From the NCBI RefSeq assembly GCF_017592555.1, contig NZ_JAGFNS010000030.1, positions 1 to 64,000 of the forward strand: a stretch of DNA of 64,000 nt. Direction: 5' to 3'. Below, piece by piece: positions 14,972 through 23,378 of the stretch (positions within the stretch are counted from its first letter, which is position 1; every line of letters starts with the position of its first letter). Source of the stretch: Actinoplanes flavus (GTDB lineage Bacteria > Actinomycetota > Actinomycetes > Mycobacteriales > Micromonosporaceae). The position numbers were made by a program, and so were the translations under genes. The notes below the pieces were generated by a model. The model did no database searches and was not told where the DNA came from. It was given only the letters and a program-made list of their open reading frames with translations.

Positions 14972-15523
14972 GTGATTGTCTGGATCAACGGGGCGTTCGG
15001 CGCCGGCAAGACGACGACGGCGAGCCTGCTGGCCGAAAGGCTGGACGGGGCGAAGCTGTTCGATCCGGAATACGTCGGATACATGCTGATGCCGTTCCTC
15101 ACGTCACCGACCGGCGATTTCCAGGATCTCCCACTCTGGCGGCACCTCGTGATCGAGACCATGACCGGCCTCGCCGAGCAGTACCCACACCCGTGGATCG
15201 CCCCGATGAGCCTGCTCAACGCGTCCTACCGGGCCGAGATCCTGGACGGCATCCGCGATCGCGGCATCGAGGTCCACGAATTCATCCTGACGGTTCCGGA
15301 GGACCGGCTACGCGCCCGGATCGACGCGGACGAGGTCGACGTCAAGGCGCGGCGATGGCGACAGGACCACGTCGGCCAGGCGCTGATCACCTTCGCCACC
15401 CTGACCGGCGCCACGTTCATCGACGGCACGCCGCCCGCCGATCAGGTGGCCGACGCCGTCCTGCGCCGGCTACCGCGTGACGAAAAACAAGATCAAAATC
15501 CAGTTCTCCACGGTACGGGGTGA
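14972..15523 (+). CDS. TmrB-like P-loop ATP-binding protein
   Basis: A 183-residue protein starting at GTG. It has an N-terminal Walker A, WINGAFGAGKTTT (GAFGAGKT at residues 7-14). The later segments FDPEYVGYML, PLWRHLVIE and PMSLLN line up with Bacillus TmrB, which confers tunicamycin resistance. Related small kinase-like ATPases may phosphorylate or sequester nucleoside antibiotics. No ribosome binding site is visible, so the start may be leaderless. It is convergent with the P450 gene. Confidence 0.8.
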   Translation: MIVWINGAFGAGKTTTASLLAERLDGAKLFDPEYVGYMLMPFLTSPTGDFQDLPLWRHLVIETMTGLAEQYPHPWIAPMSLLNASYRAEILDGIRDRGIEVHEFILTVPEDRLRARIDADEVDVKARRWRQDHVGQALITFATLTGATFIDGTPPADQVADAVLRRLPRDEKQDQNPVLHGTG

Positions 15524-15545
15524 GCGCACACCGATCCACGCGTCC

Positions 15546-16715
15546 TCACCGTGCGGCTGCGGCGTGCAGCCGCACCGGCAGCGATCGCAGGCCGTGCATC
15601 AACACCCCGGTACGCCACCGCAGCTCCGACGGCGCCACGGCGACCGCGGCATCGGGGTAGCGGGCGAACAACCGGCTCACGGCGATCCGCGCCTCCAGCC
15701 GGGCCAGCGGCGCACCCAGGCAGAAATGGATACCGTGACCGAAGGCGAGATGCCCGCCGTCGCCGCGGCCGGGGTCGAACGTGTCCGGGTCGGCGAACCG
15801 TCGCGGGTCGCGGTTCACCGCGAGCAGGGAGACGAGCACCTGCTCACCGGCCGGGATGGTGGTGTCCCCCAGCGTGATCGGCCGGGTGGTGACCCGGTAG
15901 GTGCTGGTCGCCGACGGACTCGCCATCCGCAGCACCTCCTCGACCACGGCCGGCGCCAGACCCGGATCGTCACGCAACCGGGAACGCTGCTCCGGGTTGC
16001 GGCTCAGCAGATGGACCGCGTTGCCGATCAGATTCGCCGTGGTCTCGTGGCCGGCCACCACCAGCAGCAGCGCCATGCCGACCAGTTCGTCGTCGCTGAG
16101 CCGGTCACCGTCGTCGACGATCCCGGCGAGCGCGCTGAGAAGATCGTCCGCCGGCTGGGCGCGTTTGCGGTCGAGCAGGTCACGGAAGTAGGCGACGCTC
16201 TGCGACAGGGCCTCCACCAGGTCGGCGCCGCCCACGATGATCGTGTCGGACCAGGCCCGGAACGGCCCGCGTTCGGCCGCCGGGATACCGAGCAGTTCGC
16301 AGATCACCTCGAACGGCAGCGGGACGGCGAGCCGGTCGATCACGTCCACCTCGGCATCCGCGGCGAACCCGTCGAGCAGCCGGTCGGTGATCCGCTCGAT
16401 CCCCGGCCGCAGCGCCTCGATGCGGCGTGGGGTGAAGCCGGCCGAGACGAGCCGCCGCAGCCGGGTGTGATCCGGCGGGTCGCGCAGCAGCATCTGCGTG
16501 GTCAGCGCCGAACGCAGGTGCGGTGGCAGCCCGTCCATGGGCTGTTGTTTGGACAATGACGGATCGGTCAGCACCCGGCGCGCCTCGTCCCAGCGGGTGA
16601 CCAGCCAGAACGGTATGCCGGCGGGAGACGTCACCCGGTGCGCCGGGCCGGCCTGCCGCAGCTCGGCCAGCGCCGGATGCGGATTCGCCGGGTACGCGTC
16701 GTCGAACAGCGCCAT
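15546..16715 (-). CDS. Cytochrome P450
   Basis: The 389-residue enzyme starts at ATG 16715, which has GGAAGG about 9 bases upstream, in preference to an ATG 30 bases earlier. All P450 landmarks are seen: the I-helix AGHETT, the K-helix EEVLR (E-x-x-R), and the heme loop FGHGIHFCLGAPLARLE whose Cys binds iron. Length and motifs fit the soluble actinobacterial CYP105/107-like class. No ferredoxin gene is adjacent, so electron partners are encoded elsewhere. The substrate is unknown; no biosynthetic cluster surrounds it. Confidence 0.92.
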   Translation of the reverse strand: MALFDDAYPANPHPALAELRQAGPAHRVTSPAGIPFWLVTRWDEARRVLTDPSLSKQQPMDGLPPHLRSALTTQMLLRDPPDHTRLRRLVSAGFTPRRIEALRPGIERITDRLLDGFAADAEVDVIDRLAVPLPFEVICELLGIPAAERGPFRAWSDTIIVGGADLVEALSQSVAYFRDLLDRKRAQPADDLLSALAGIVDDGDRLSDDELVGMALLLVVAGHETTANLIGNAVHLLSRNPEQRSRLRDDPGLAPAVVEEVLRMASPSATSTYRVTTRPITLGDTTIPAGEQVLVSLLAVNRDPRRFADPDTFDPGRGDGGHLAFGHGIHFCLGAPLARLEARIAVSRLFARYPDAAVAVAPSELRWRTGVLMHGLRSLPVRLHAAAAR

Positions 16716-17012
16716 GCTTCGTGCCTTCCCCAGGCGGACATGCATCGACCATCGTAGAGGTCCACTGACGAGGGAGGCGCACCGCGCCCAGCCGGCAGGG
16801 CCGCCGTTGAGACGCTATCCGGCCGGTCGGGTCGAACGCGCCGCGTACCGTTCCTGGGTGTCGACGACCGCGTCGGCGTAGCGGGTGGCGTGGGCTGGCC
16901 CGCGCCGGACACCTGGAGGCCACGGCGGCGTTCGCGATCGGTTTGTGGTTCGCGGGCGGGCAACCGCGTGCCGTCGTCCCGTCCGCGGCCGAGTCACCCC
17001 GGCCCTGAGGGG

Positions 17013-17474
17013 TCAGAGCGGGAGTGGGATGCGGCGTTCGGGGCCGTCGTCGGCGGGGAGCAGCCAGGCCTCGGTGATGTCGGCACGGTAGAGGCGCAGC
17101 GGGGCCTCGCCGGTGACCTGGTTCAGGCGCCAGGCGGGGAATCCTTCGGCGACCGACCGGGTGGAGAAGACCTGCAGGTGGAGGGCGAGGTCGCTGTCCG
17201 GGCAGGGTGCGGCGGTGGCGCGGGCGTAGAAGGCGGTGGCTCCGCCCATCGGAACCGTCGAGTCGAAGACGGTGACCGCTATCCGGGGGTTCTCGGCGAT
17301 GAGCTCCGAGTGCCGCGCGGAGGGGCGGGAGAGCCACAACACCCTGTTGATCTCCAGGTTGACGAAGTAGACGGGGCTTACCCAGGGTTCTCCGGCGGGG
17401 GTGGCGGTGCCGAGGACCGCGTATCGGTTGGCGGCGAGAATGGCACGGGCCTGAGCGGTCGGCTCTTCGGTCAT
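17013..17474 (-). CDS. Pyridoxamine 5'-phosphate oxidase-like flavoprotein
   Basis: A 153-residue split-barrel protein. The start at ATG 17474 opens MTEEPTAQARAILAANRYAVLGTATPAGEPWVSPVYFV, the usual PNPOx-like beginning. The NRVLWLSRPSARHSELIAENP block is the FMN phosphate-binding part. Such proteins bind FMN or F420 and reduce or oxidise small compounds. It is divergent to the membrane protein gene at 17654. Specific activity is unknown. Confidence 0.82.
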   Translation of the reverse strand: MTEEPTAQARAILAANRYAVLGTATPAGEPWVSPVYFVNLEINRVLWLSRPSARHSELIAENPRIAVTVFDSTVPMGGATAFYARATAAPCPDSDLALHLQVFSTRSVAEGFPAWRLNQVTGEAPLRLYRADITEAWLLPADDGPERRIPLPL

Positions 17475-17653
17475 ACGGCCCACAATGCCGTGTGCGGGCG
17501 GGATCCGCTGTCCGAAGTCGGGCGGTACCGAGGACAACCAGGAGCGACCCACGCATCTGACGCTACGCGCGCGTGCGGGTGCACAGCGTGATGGCGATCA
17601 ATGGCAGGGACGTGACATCGTGAGCGTGCCCAGTGGCTGCACGGGAGGTGGCG

Positions 17654-18258
17654 ATGCAATCGAAGGGCCCGCTCCGGGCGCTTACGGCCGCTCTCCTCGT
17701 GGCTGTCGCCGGCATCCTGACCACTTTAGTCGCCATCGCGGTCAACAGCGCGACGGGCGACGAGAGTGACGAATGGCCCGGGCCTCTTCGGATGATCCAA
17801 ACAGATCCCTGGCCGTCCGTGATCGTCCTGACCCTTGTCGGGGTCACCGTAGCGATCCCGTTGTGGCGTCTCAGCAGCGGATCCGGCGACGATGCGACCC
17901 CGGGGATCAGCAACAGTGCCGGCAACATCAACCAGTTCAACAGCAGCGGGACGACGCAAGTCAACAACTATTACGGCGATGTGCATCAGAATGCCGGCCC
18001 AGCACCGTCGGCCGCTCCGGAGCCGGCCGAGGACGACCGGGACGTGCCCGGCCTTCCTGAGTTCGTGCCCTCGCGCTCGCCGGGCTCACGTTGCTGCGAC
18101 CGGAGCTGGGCGAGCAGGGTGCGGTCACGGCCTACCGGGCGGCCCAGAGCATCTTCGACCTGGGTGGCGCGAAGTTCCGGCGACGCGAACTCTTCGCCGC
18201 GCTGACCGCATGCTGCCAGGACGACCCGTTGCCGGAGATCAAGGCTCTGCTCGGATGA
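17654..18258 (+). pseudogene. Two-helix membrane protein with NNYYGDVH motif, frameshifted
   Basis: Starts at ATG 17654 with GGAGG 6 bases upstream. Two membrane helices (about residues 8-33 and 55-75) are followed by a Ser/Asn linker with GNINQFNSSG and QVNNYYGDVHQN. After residue 137 the coding signal moves to the -1 frame at about 18060-18067. There a well-formed helical domain continues (GLTLLRPELGEQGAVTAYRA, FRRRELFAALTACC) to TGA at 18256. One missing base explains the shift, so this is a recent pseudogene or a sequencing error. The family is unknown to me. Confidence 0.6.
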
Positions 18259-18861
18259 TCAGAGCCATCCATGCTGCTGCGCGGTGATCAGCGCATCCGT
18301 GCGGCCCTGCGCGCCGATCCGGGTGTACAGATCGCGAAGCAGCCGGAACATCATGCGCTCGGAGTAGCCGGCTTCGGCTGCCAACCGCCCTACGGTGGTG
18401 CCTCGTGCCAGGTTGCGCAACCAGTCCCGTTCGGCCGCCGAGGGCTCGTTCGGCTCGGTGATGTCCGCCCCCGGGGCAGCCAGCTCACGCAGCACCTCGA
18501 CCGGCACCACACTTTCGCCGCGCACCACCGCCCGGAACCGCTCGCGGAATGCCGACGGAGAGGCGTCCCGCGCCATGACGCAGGCCGCCCCGGCTCGCAA
18601 GGCACGCACCGAATCCGGCACCGACATCTGTTCCAGAAGAGCCACCAACACCAGATCGGCGGCGGTACGACGAAGTCCCTCGAGCATGCGCCAATCCGCT
18701 TCGGACTGCAGGGTGAGGATGACGATGGTGGTCTGCTCGTCTCGTACCCATGCCAAGAGATCGTCCGGCGTCTCCGACTCGAACCCGGCGTCACGCAGGA
18801 TCTCGACGACGCCGTGCCGGAAGACGGGCAGGGGATCCGCCACCGCGATCCGCACCAGCAT
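18259..18861 (-). CDS. LuxR-type response regulator with atypical receiver
   Basis: A 200-residue protein starting at ATG 18861 with GGAGGAGG upstream. Residues 1-120 resemble a receiver domain (VRIAVADPLPVFRHGVVEIL), but the phosphate-accepting Asp after strand 3 is replaced (TIVILTLQSEADW). Regulation by phosphorylation is therefore unlikely. The C-terminal 60 residues form a LuxR-like helix-turn-helix (GRLAAEAGYSERMMFRLLRDLYTRI). It is convergent, end to end, with the frameshifted membrane protein gene. No histidine kinase is nearby. Confidence 0.75.
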   Translation of the reverse strand: MLVRIAVADPLPVFRHGVVEILRDAGFESETPDDLLAWVRDEQTTIVILTLQSEADWRMLEGLRRTAADLVLVALLEQMSVPDSVRALRAGAACVMARDASPSAFRERFRAVVRGESVVPVEVLRELAAPGADITEPNEPSAAERDWLRNLARGTTVGRLAAEAGYSERMMFRLLRDLYTRIGAQGRTDALITAQQHGWL

Positions 18862-19005
18862 GGAACCGTGACCTCCTCCGACCCGGAACGAACGCCCGTT
18901 GATCCTTGTCGACGGATGGACCGGTGCGCCAGCCGGCCACTCCGTGGCAGGACTGTGCCGCCACGATGGCGTCATGGACCGGCAGGCAGAGCCGCACCTA
19001 GCGTG

Positions 19006-19311
19006 ATGGTCATGTCACCGTCCGGAATCGTCCCAGACCCGAAAGGCTCCACCTACTTCGACGACCTCGCTCTCGAATGGTCGACCAACGACACCACCAC
19101 AGAGGCCGCTGTTCAGAAATGCCTCAACACGGTGGCTCGCTCGCAGATTCTGCTAGCGGAACACGTCACGGCACTGACCAGAGCCGCCGATCGCCTGGAC
19201 CGCGTCACGGACAACCCGCGCCTGGCCGCCGCGGCGGCACACCTGAAAAATGCCGTCGACGTGGTGAAGCAGGCGCAGGAGATCCTCAAGAAGGTCCCCG
19301 CGGGCGACTGA
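19006..19311 (+). CDS. Small helical hypothetical protein
   Basis: A frame of 101 residues from ATG 19006 (or 99 from ATG 19012, 7 bases after a TAGCGT -10-like box, suggesting leaderless expression). The N-terminus is polar (STYFDDLALEWSTNDTTTE). The rest is a long amphipathic helix pair (LTRAADRLDRV, then HLKNAVDVVKQAQEILKKV). No known motif. It may be functionally tied to the neighbouring atypical regulator, but that is guesswork from proximity. Confidence 0.6.
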   Translation: MVMSPSGIVPDPKGSTYFDDLALEWSTNDTTTEAAVQKCLNTVARSQILLAEHVTALTRAADRLDRVTDNPRLAAAAAHLKNAVDVVKQAQEILKKVPAGD

Positions 19312-19415
19312 ATCCCCACTCGGCAAACGCTGACACCCAGCGCTACCGGCCCGGCGTGGCTGTGTTCTGGCGCACCGGCGGGAACGATCGCCGCCAGCTG
19401 AATGTTGCCGCGCGT

Positions 19416-20420
19416 ATGACACGTACCTCTCGGGCCGGACTGCGCCTTTCGATTCTGGATCTCGCACCGATCGCTCCCGGCGAAACGGTGGCGCAGGCCA
19501 TCGCGAACTCCGTCGCCCTCGCGCAGGCCGCCGAACGGTACGGCTACGAGCGGGTCTGGTATGCCGAGCACCACAACATGGCCCGGATCGCCTCGAGCGC
19601 CACCAGCCTGCTGATCGGGCACGTGGCCGGCCACACCTCCACGATCCGCCTCGGTGCGGGCGGCATCATGCTGCCCAACCACTCCCCGCTGGTGATCGCC
19701 GAGCAGTTCGGCACCCTGGCCTCGCTCTACCCGGGCCGGATCGATCTGGGCCTGGGCCGTGCCCCCGGAAGCGACCAGGTGACCATGCGGGCGATGCGCC
19801 GTTCCCCGATGTCGGCGGACAGCTTCCCGCAGGACGTCCGCGAACTGCAGGGCTATCTCGGCGACGAGTCACCGGTCGAGGGCGTACGGGCCACACCGGG
19901 CGCGGGGACGAACGTGCCGCTGTACATCCTCGGCTCGTCGCTGTTCGGCGCCCGCCTCGCCGCCGCGTACGGTCTGCCGTACGCGTTCGCCTCGCACTTC
20001 TCCCCCGGCCTGCTGCACGAGGCGGTCGCGCTCTACCGCAGCGAGTTCACCCCGTCGGCCCAGCTGGCGGAACCGTACGTCATCGCCGGGGTGAACGTGG
20101 TGGCCGCCGCCTCGTCCGAGGAGGCGCGGCAGCGGTTCGAGGTCACCCGCCGCATCCTGGTCCGGGGCCTGATCAAGGGCGACTACTCCGACGAGGAGAT
20201 CGACGCCTTCCTGACCACCCCGAACGGCCGGCAGCTCGCCGCGATGCTGACCTACACGGCGGTCGGCACCCCGGCCGAGGTCAGCGACTACCTCACCTCG
20301 TTCGCCGAGCAGGCGCAGGCCGACGAGCTGATCGTCGCTCACCAGTCGACGCGGATCGCCGACCGCCTCGAATCCGTCGCGCTGACCGCCGAAGCGGTGC
20401 TGGGCGCCGCGGCGGCGTGA
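19416..20420 (+). CDS. LLM-class flavin-dependent oxidoreductase (MsnO8 type)
   Basis: A 334-residue bacterial-luciferase-like TIM barrel. Signatures are GLRLSILDLAPIAPGETVAQA at the start, ERVWYAEHHNMARIASSAT, IMLPNHSPLVIAEQFGTLA and LYPGRIDLGLGRAPGSD. This set defines the MsnO8/YhbW subfamily, which uses FMN on unknown substrates. The C-terminus is complete. No flavin reductase gene adjoins it. The start ATG 19416 is the first family-consistent Met. Confidence 0.88.
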   Translation: MTRTSRAGLRLSILDLAPIAPGETVAQAIANSVALAQAAERYGYERVWYAEHHNMARIASSATSLLIGHVAGHTSTIRLGAGGIMLPNHSPLVIAEQFGTLASLYPGRIDLGLGRAPGSDQVTMRAMRRSPMSADSFPQDVRELQGYLGDESPVEGVRATPGAGTNVPLYILGSSLFGARLAAAYGLPYAFASHFSPGLLHEAVALYRSEFTPSAQLAEPYVIAGVNVVAAASSEEARQRFEVTRRILVRGLIKGDYSDEEIDAFLTTPNGRQLAAMLTYTAVGTPAEVSDYLTSFAEQAQADELIVAHQSTRIADRLESVALTAEAVLGAAAA

Positions 20421-20426
20421 CGAGGG

Positions 20427-20813
20427 TCAGGTCGGCGATTCGTCGTCGTACCTCCACCACTGCCGGGCTGGATCGGCGGCCACACACAGGAACTCGTCGC
20501 GCGAATAGACCCGGCCGAAATTGCTGTCGATCCAGAATTCGTAATGCGGCGCGAGGCCCTTGACCAGGTCCACGACGGCTTCCGTCTCCCGATAGTCGAC
20601 CACGAACGCCGTCGGGTTGGCGGGAATCCTCTCTGGCGGCCACTCATCGAAGATCCACTCCTCGATCGGGGCCATCGCGCACACGTACATCCGCCCGCCA
20701 GGCGGCTCCACGGTGGCCACCTTCCCCGCGACGAAGGCTGCTTCGCCGAACGTGTCCGCGATGTGACGCAGTCCGACATCAGTGCGATCGAACACCAGAA
20801 CCACCGTGTTCAC
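20427..20813 (-). CDS. Hypothetical protein (128 aa)
   Basis: Start GTG 20813 is chosen because GGAAGGG precedes it by 7 bases and the product then opens with a beta strand (NTVVLVFDRTDVGLRHIA). The protein is small, acidic and Trp-rich near the end (ARQWWRYDDES), with no signal or membrane segment. The middle contains EEWIFDEWPPERI and YEFWIDSNFGRVYSRDEF. I do not recognise a family; SMI1-like or immunity-type folds are possible but unsupported. Confidence 0.6.
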   Translation of the reverse strand: MNTVVLVFDRTDVGLRHIADTFGEAAFVAGKVATVEPPGGRMYVCAMAPIEEWIFDEWPPERIPANPTAFVVDYRETEAVVDLVKGLAPHYEFWIDSNFGRVYSRDEFLCVAADPARQWWRYDDESPT

Positions 20814-21003
20814 AGCAACCCTTCCGTCACCGGGACCCGAACAGAACCTGACTACGCACGGCGCCGGCGAGCGGTTCGATCCGAGCGACATCCTCACCAC
20901 CTCACGAGGCACCGAACAGCCGATTCCGCCTGTTCGCCGGGTATAAGGGACAACCCGGTGGGCTCACCTCGCTGACCGCACCGGGCGAGGAGGATTACGC
21001 AAA

Positions 21004-21135
21004 GTGACTACTGGTCTGATTTCGGATGACGCCGACTTCGAGGTGCCGGCCAGCGGCGTGCCCGACGGACCTGCGGCCCGGCAGCATCATCAGGAAGAGC
21101 GGCCGCCGTCGCGGATCTGGTCGCCACGACCATGA
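21004..21135 (+). CDS. Possible small protein (43 aa)
   Basis: GTG start with an excellent ribosome binding site (GAGGAGGA, 9 bases upstream) and 43 codons rich in polar residues (GLISDDADFEVPASG). It might be a genuine small protein or the surviving start of a lost gene. Nothing else supports it. Confidence 0.3.
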   Translation: MTTGLISDDADFEVPASGVPDGPAARQHHQEERPPSRIWSPRP

Positions 21136-21173
21136 GCATGAAACCGATCGCGAGCAGCGTGCCGAACCCGCTG

Positions 21174-21839
21174 TCACTGCGGAACGTCGCCACCCAGCCC
21201 GAGCGCGCGGGCGGCGGCCCAGGCTCGGGGCAGACCGAACTCCGCTACTCCCCGCAGCAGGTCACGCAGGGTTTCGTCGGTGGCGCCGGCGCCCCTGGCG
21301 AGTTCCGCGTGCAGCCGTAACGACTCACCCAGCGTCTGGTAGAAGACATCCACGACCAGGCAGGCGATGGCCCGCTCCCGGACGCTCATGTGCGGTCGGG
21401 CCCACCGCTGAGCCATCTGGTCCTCGGTGAACACCGCCAGCCCGCGGTCGAGTCGCTCCAGGTCGGCCACGGTGCGGGCCAGCGCCCCGTCCGGGGGTGC
21501 CGGAGCGAGCGGCCCGGTGTTCCGTGCCGGGGGCAGGCCGAGTTCGCTGAGGCGCTGGAACGCGGACACGAGGATCGGGTAGCCGACGTAGGGTGCGAGA
21601 TGCCGGTACAGTTCCCGGATCGCCTCGGGCTCGACGCCGTGGGTGAGAGCCATCTCGACGTGCATGGCGAGCGGGGTGTCCAGGTGCGGGTGGCAGAGGT
21701 CCGCGGTCAAGCAGACGAACGCCTTCTCCCGTACCGTCAGGTGGGTCAGACCCCACAGATGGTGGCCCGCGTCGACGGCGAGCCGGGCGAACAGGGGGTC
21801 GAGGGCAACGATGGCGTCGGCTCCCGCAAGCTGGGTCAC
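21174..21839 (-). CDS. Carboxymuconolactone decarboxylase-family protein (two CMD domains)
   Basis: The 221-residue protein starts at GTG 21839 with GGAG upstream. Two CMD-like helical repeats are seen: residues 15-100 (VREKAFVCLTADLCHPHL ... EMALTHGVEPEAIRELYRHL) and 145-215 (VRERAIACLVVDVFYQTLGE). The CxxC redox motif of AhpD is absent, so a peroxidase partner role is unlikely. Fusion of two CMD units in one chain is typical of the decarboxylase-like group. It is the last gene of a four-gene operon (hydrolase, HXXEE, SDR, CMD). Confidence 0.8.
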   Translation of the reverse strand: MTQLAGADAIVALDPLFARLAVDAGHHLWGLTHLTVREKAFVCLTADLCHPHLDTPLAMHVEMALTHGVEPEAIRELYRHLAPYVGYPILVSAFQRLSELGLPPARNTGPLAPAPPDGALARTVADLERLDRGLAVFTEDQMAQRWARPHMSVRERAIACLVVDVFYQTLGESLRLHAELARGAGATDETLRDLLRGVAEFGLPRAWAAARALGLGGDVPQ

Positions 21840-21851
21840 GGTGTGCTCCGT

Positions 21852-22670
21852 TCAGGACAGGCCGAGCGCCCGCAGGCGAAGGGCGTCGAGGGTGTGCTGA
21901 GGGACGATCCGGCCGAGGGTGCTCATCAGCCGTGACTTCTTGCCGACGGGGTAGCGGGCGCGGGGCTTGCGGGCGGTGAGCGCCTGCAGCACGGCCCGGG
22001 CGACCACGTCGGGGCTGGATCCCGAGCGTTCCTCCTTGAGGCCCGCGCTGGTCATGGTGCGGTAGGCGGCCTCGTAGAGGCGGCGGCCTTCGGGGCCGAT
22101 CGATTCCAGGCGGGGTTCGACTTCGCCCTCCAGCTTGTCGACGGCGTCGCTGTGGATCGACCCGGGTTCAATGAGCACCGCGCGGATTCCCCAGGGTCGA
22201 ACCTCCATGCGCAGCGCGTCGTTGAGCGAGCGGATGGCGTGTTTGGAGGAACACAGCGGCCCGCCGAACGGCAGGGTGATCCAGCTGCCCACGGACCCGA
22301 CGGTGACGATTCGCCCCCGCGAGACGCGCAGCATCGGCAACATCGCCTGCGTCACGGCCACCTGGCCGAAGACGTTGACCTCGTACTGCCGGCGCAGGGC
22401 GTCCAGCGGAATGTGCTCGAGGGGCCCGGTGACGCCGATGCCGGCATTGTTGACCAGGGCGTCGAGCCTTCCGATGCGCTGGGCCGCGGCCGTGATCTGT
22501 CCGGTATCGGTGACGTCGAGCTTGATCGGGGTGACGGTCCCGCCGAGCGCCTCCGCGTCGGCGTCCTTGCGGACACCGGCGAAGACGGTGAAGCCTTCCC
22601 GCGCCAGCAGCAGTGCGGTGGCCCGGCCGATTCCGGTGGACGCGCCGGTGATCAGGACGGTCTTGGACAT
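21852..22670 (-). CDS. Short-chain dehydrogenase/reductase lacking the catalytic tyrosine
   Basis: The 272-residue product starts at ATG 22670 (GGAGG upstream). The Rossmann part is normal: TGASTGIGRA, LVNNAGIG, and the Ser of VTVGSVGS at 126. In the active site the YxxxK motif reads LCSSK (residues 139-143), so the catalytic Tyr is Leu while the Lys remains. The enzyme may be inactive, use another residue, or bind NAD(P) as a regulator. The codon is CTG, two changes from TAC, so a simple base-call error is less likely. Located 24 bases after the HXXEE gene. Confidence 0.82.
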   Translation of the reverse strand: MSKTVLITGASTGIGRATALLLAREGFTVFAGVRKDADAEALGGTVTPIKLDVTDTGQITAAAQRIGRLDALVNNAGIGVTGPLEHIPLDALRRQYEVNVFGQVAVTQAMLPMLRVSRGRIVTVGSVGSWITLPFGGPLCSSKHAIRSLNDALRMEVRPWGIRAVLIEPGSIHSDAVDKLEGEVEPRLESIGPEGRRLYEAAYRTMTSAGLKEERSGSSPDVVARAVLQALTARKPRARYPVGKKSRLMSTLGRIVPQHTLDALRLRALGLS

Positions 22671-22694
22671 GCGGTGTTCCTCCGTTCGCACGGG

Positions 22695-23309
22695 TCAGGT
22701 GAGCGACGTGACCGTCTCGGGCCGTGCCGGTTGCTGCGCGGCCTTGAGCTCGTGGTTCTCGCGGATGAGGCAGTAGATGAGCAGGCCGCTCATGGCGAGG
22801 TGGCCACCGGCCGTGTAGAGCCCGGGGAAGTAGCCGCCCTTGATGATCGGAAAGACGAAGTGTGCGATTCCGTTGAGCAGGCCGGCACCGAGGGCGTACC
22901 ACCAGAGGAAGAAGTTGGCGACGCGGATCTGATAGAGCGCCCCGGCTCCGGCGAAAAAGTAGAGCGCGCCGAATCCGAAGACGAAGACGAGCAGGAACTC
23001 GTTCTCCGGCCAGTCGCGCGGCGATTGGAACAGCTCCACGATCTCGTGCGGGAAGCCGCCGGTGTACTCCTCGGCCATGTGGATGAGCTGGAACCCGACG
23101 GCACAGAGGTACACGGCGATCACCCGGCGGGATCGGACCGGGCGGGCATAGCTGAAGGTGACCCAGCCGCTCCAGGCCAGGGCGCTGGCGGCGACGAGGA
23201 CGAAGGCGCCCTGGAGCGGCACGGTGAGCAGTGCCCAGGTGCTGAACGCGATGGCCAGCACCGCCATGATGATGCCGGAGTAGGGCTCCGGCCGGTTGTT
23301 CGTACTCAT
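22695..23309 (-). CDS. HXXEE-domain membrane protein
   Basis: The 204-residue protein has about six hydrophobic segments. The family motif HMAEEY sits in the middle, and further conserved pieces are GIAHFVFPIIKGGYFPGLYTA-like segments and the C-terminal RENHELK tail. HXXEE proteins are integral membrane proteins; the His and Glu pair suggests a metal or catalytic site, but no reaction has been assigned. Second gene of the operon. Confidence 0.8.
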   Translation of the reverse strand: MSTNNRPEPYSGIIMAVLAIAFSTWALLTVPLQGAFVLVAASALAWSGWVTFSYARPVRSRRVIAVYLCAVGFQLIHMAEEYTGGFPHEIVELFQSPRDWPENEFLLVFVFGFGALYFFAGAGALYQIRVANFFLWWYALGAGLLNGIAHFVFPIIKGGYFPGLYTAGGHLAMSGLLIYCLIRENHELKAAQQPARPETVTSLT

Positions 23310-23378
23310 GGTTTCGGACCCTACGGAGATGGTGATTCCGTTCGCCTCTGTCGATTGACTGATGTGTGATCGGTTTTC

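Noticed and set aside
16815..17000. Short minus-strand frame between the P450 and PNPOx genes
   Set aside because: No start context, no motif and arginine-rich composition; the 267-bp gap shows no supported gene.
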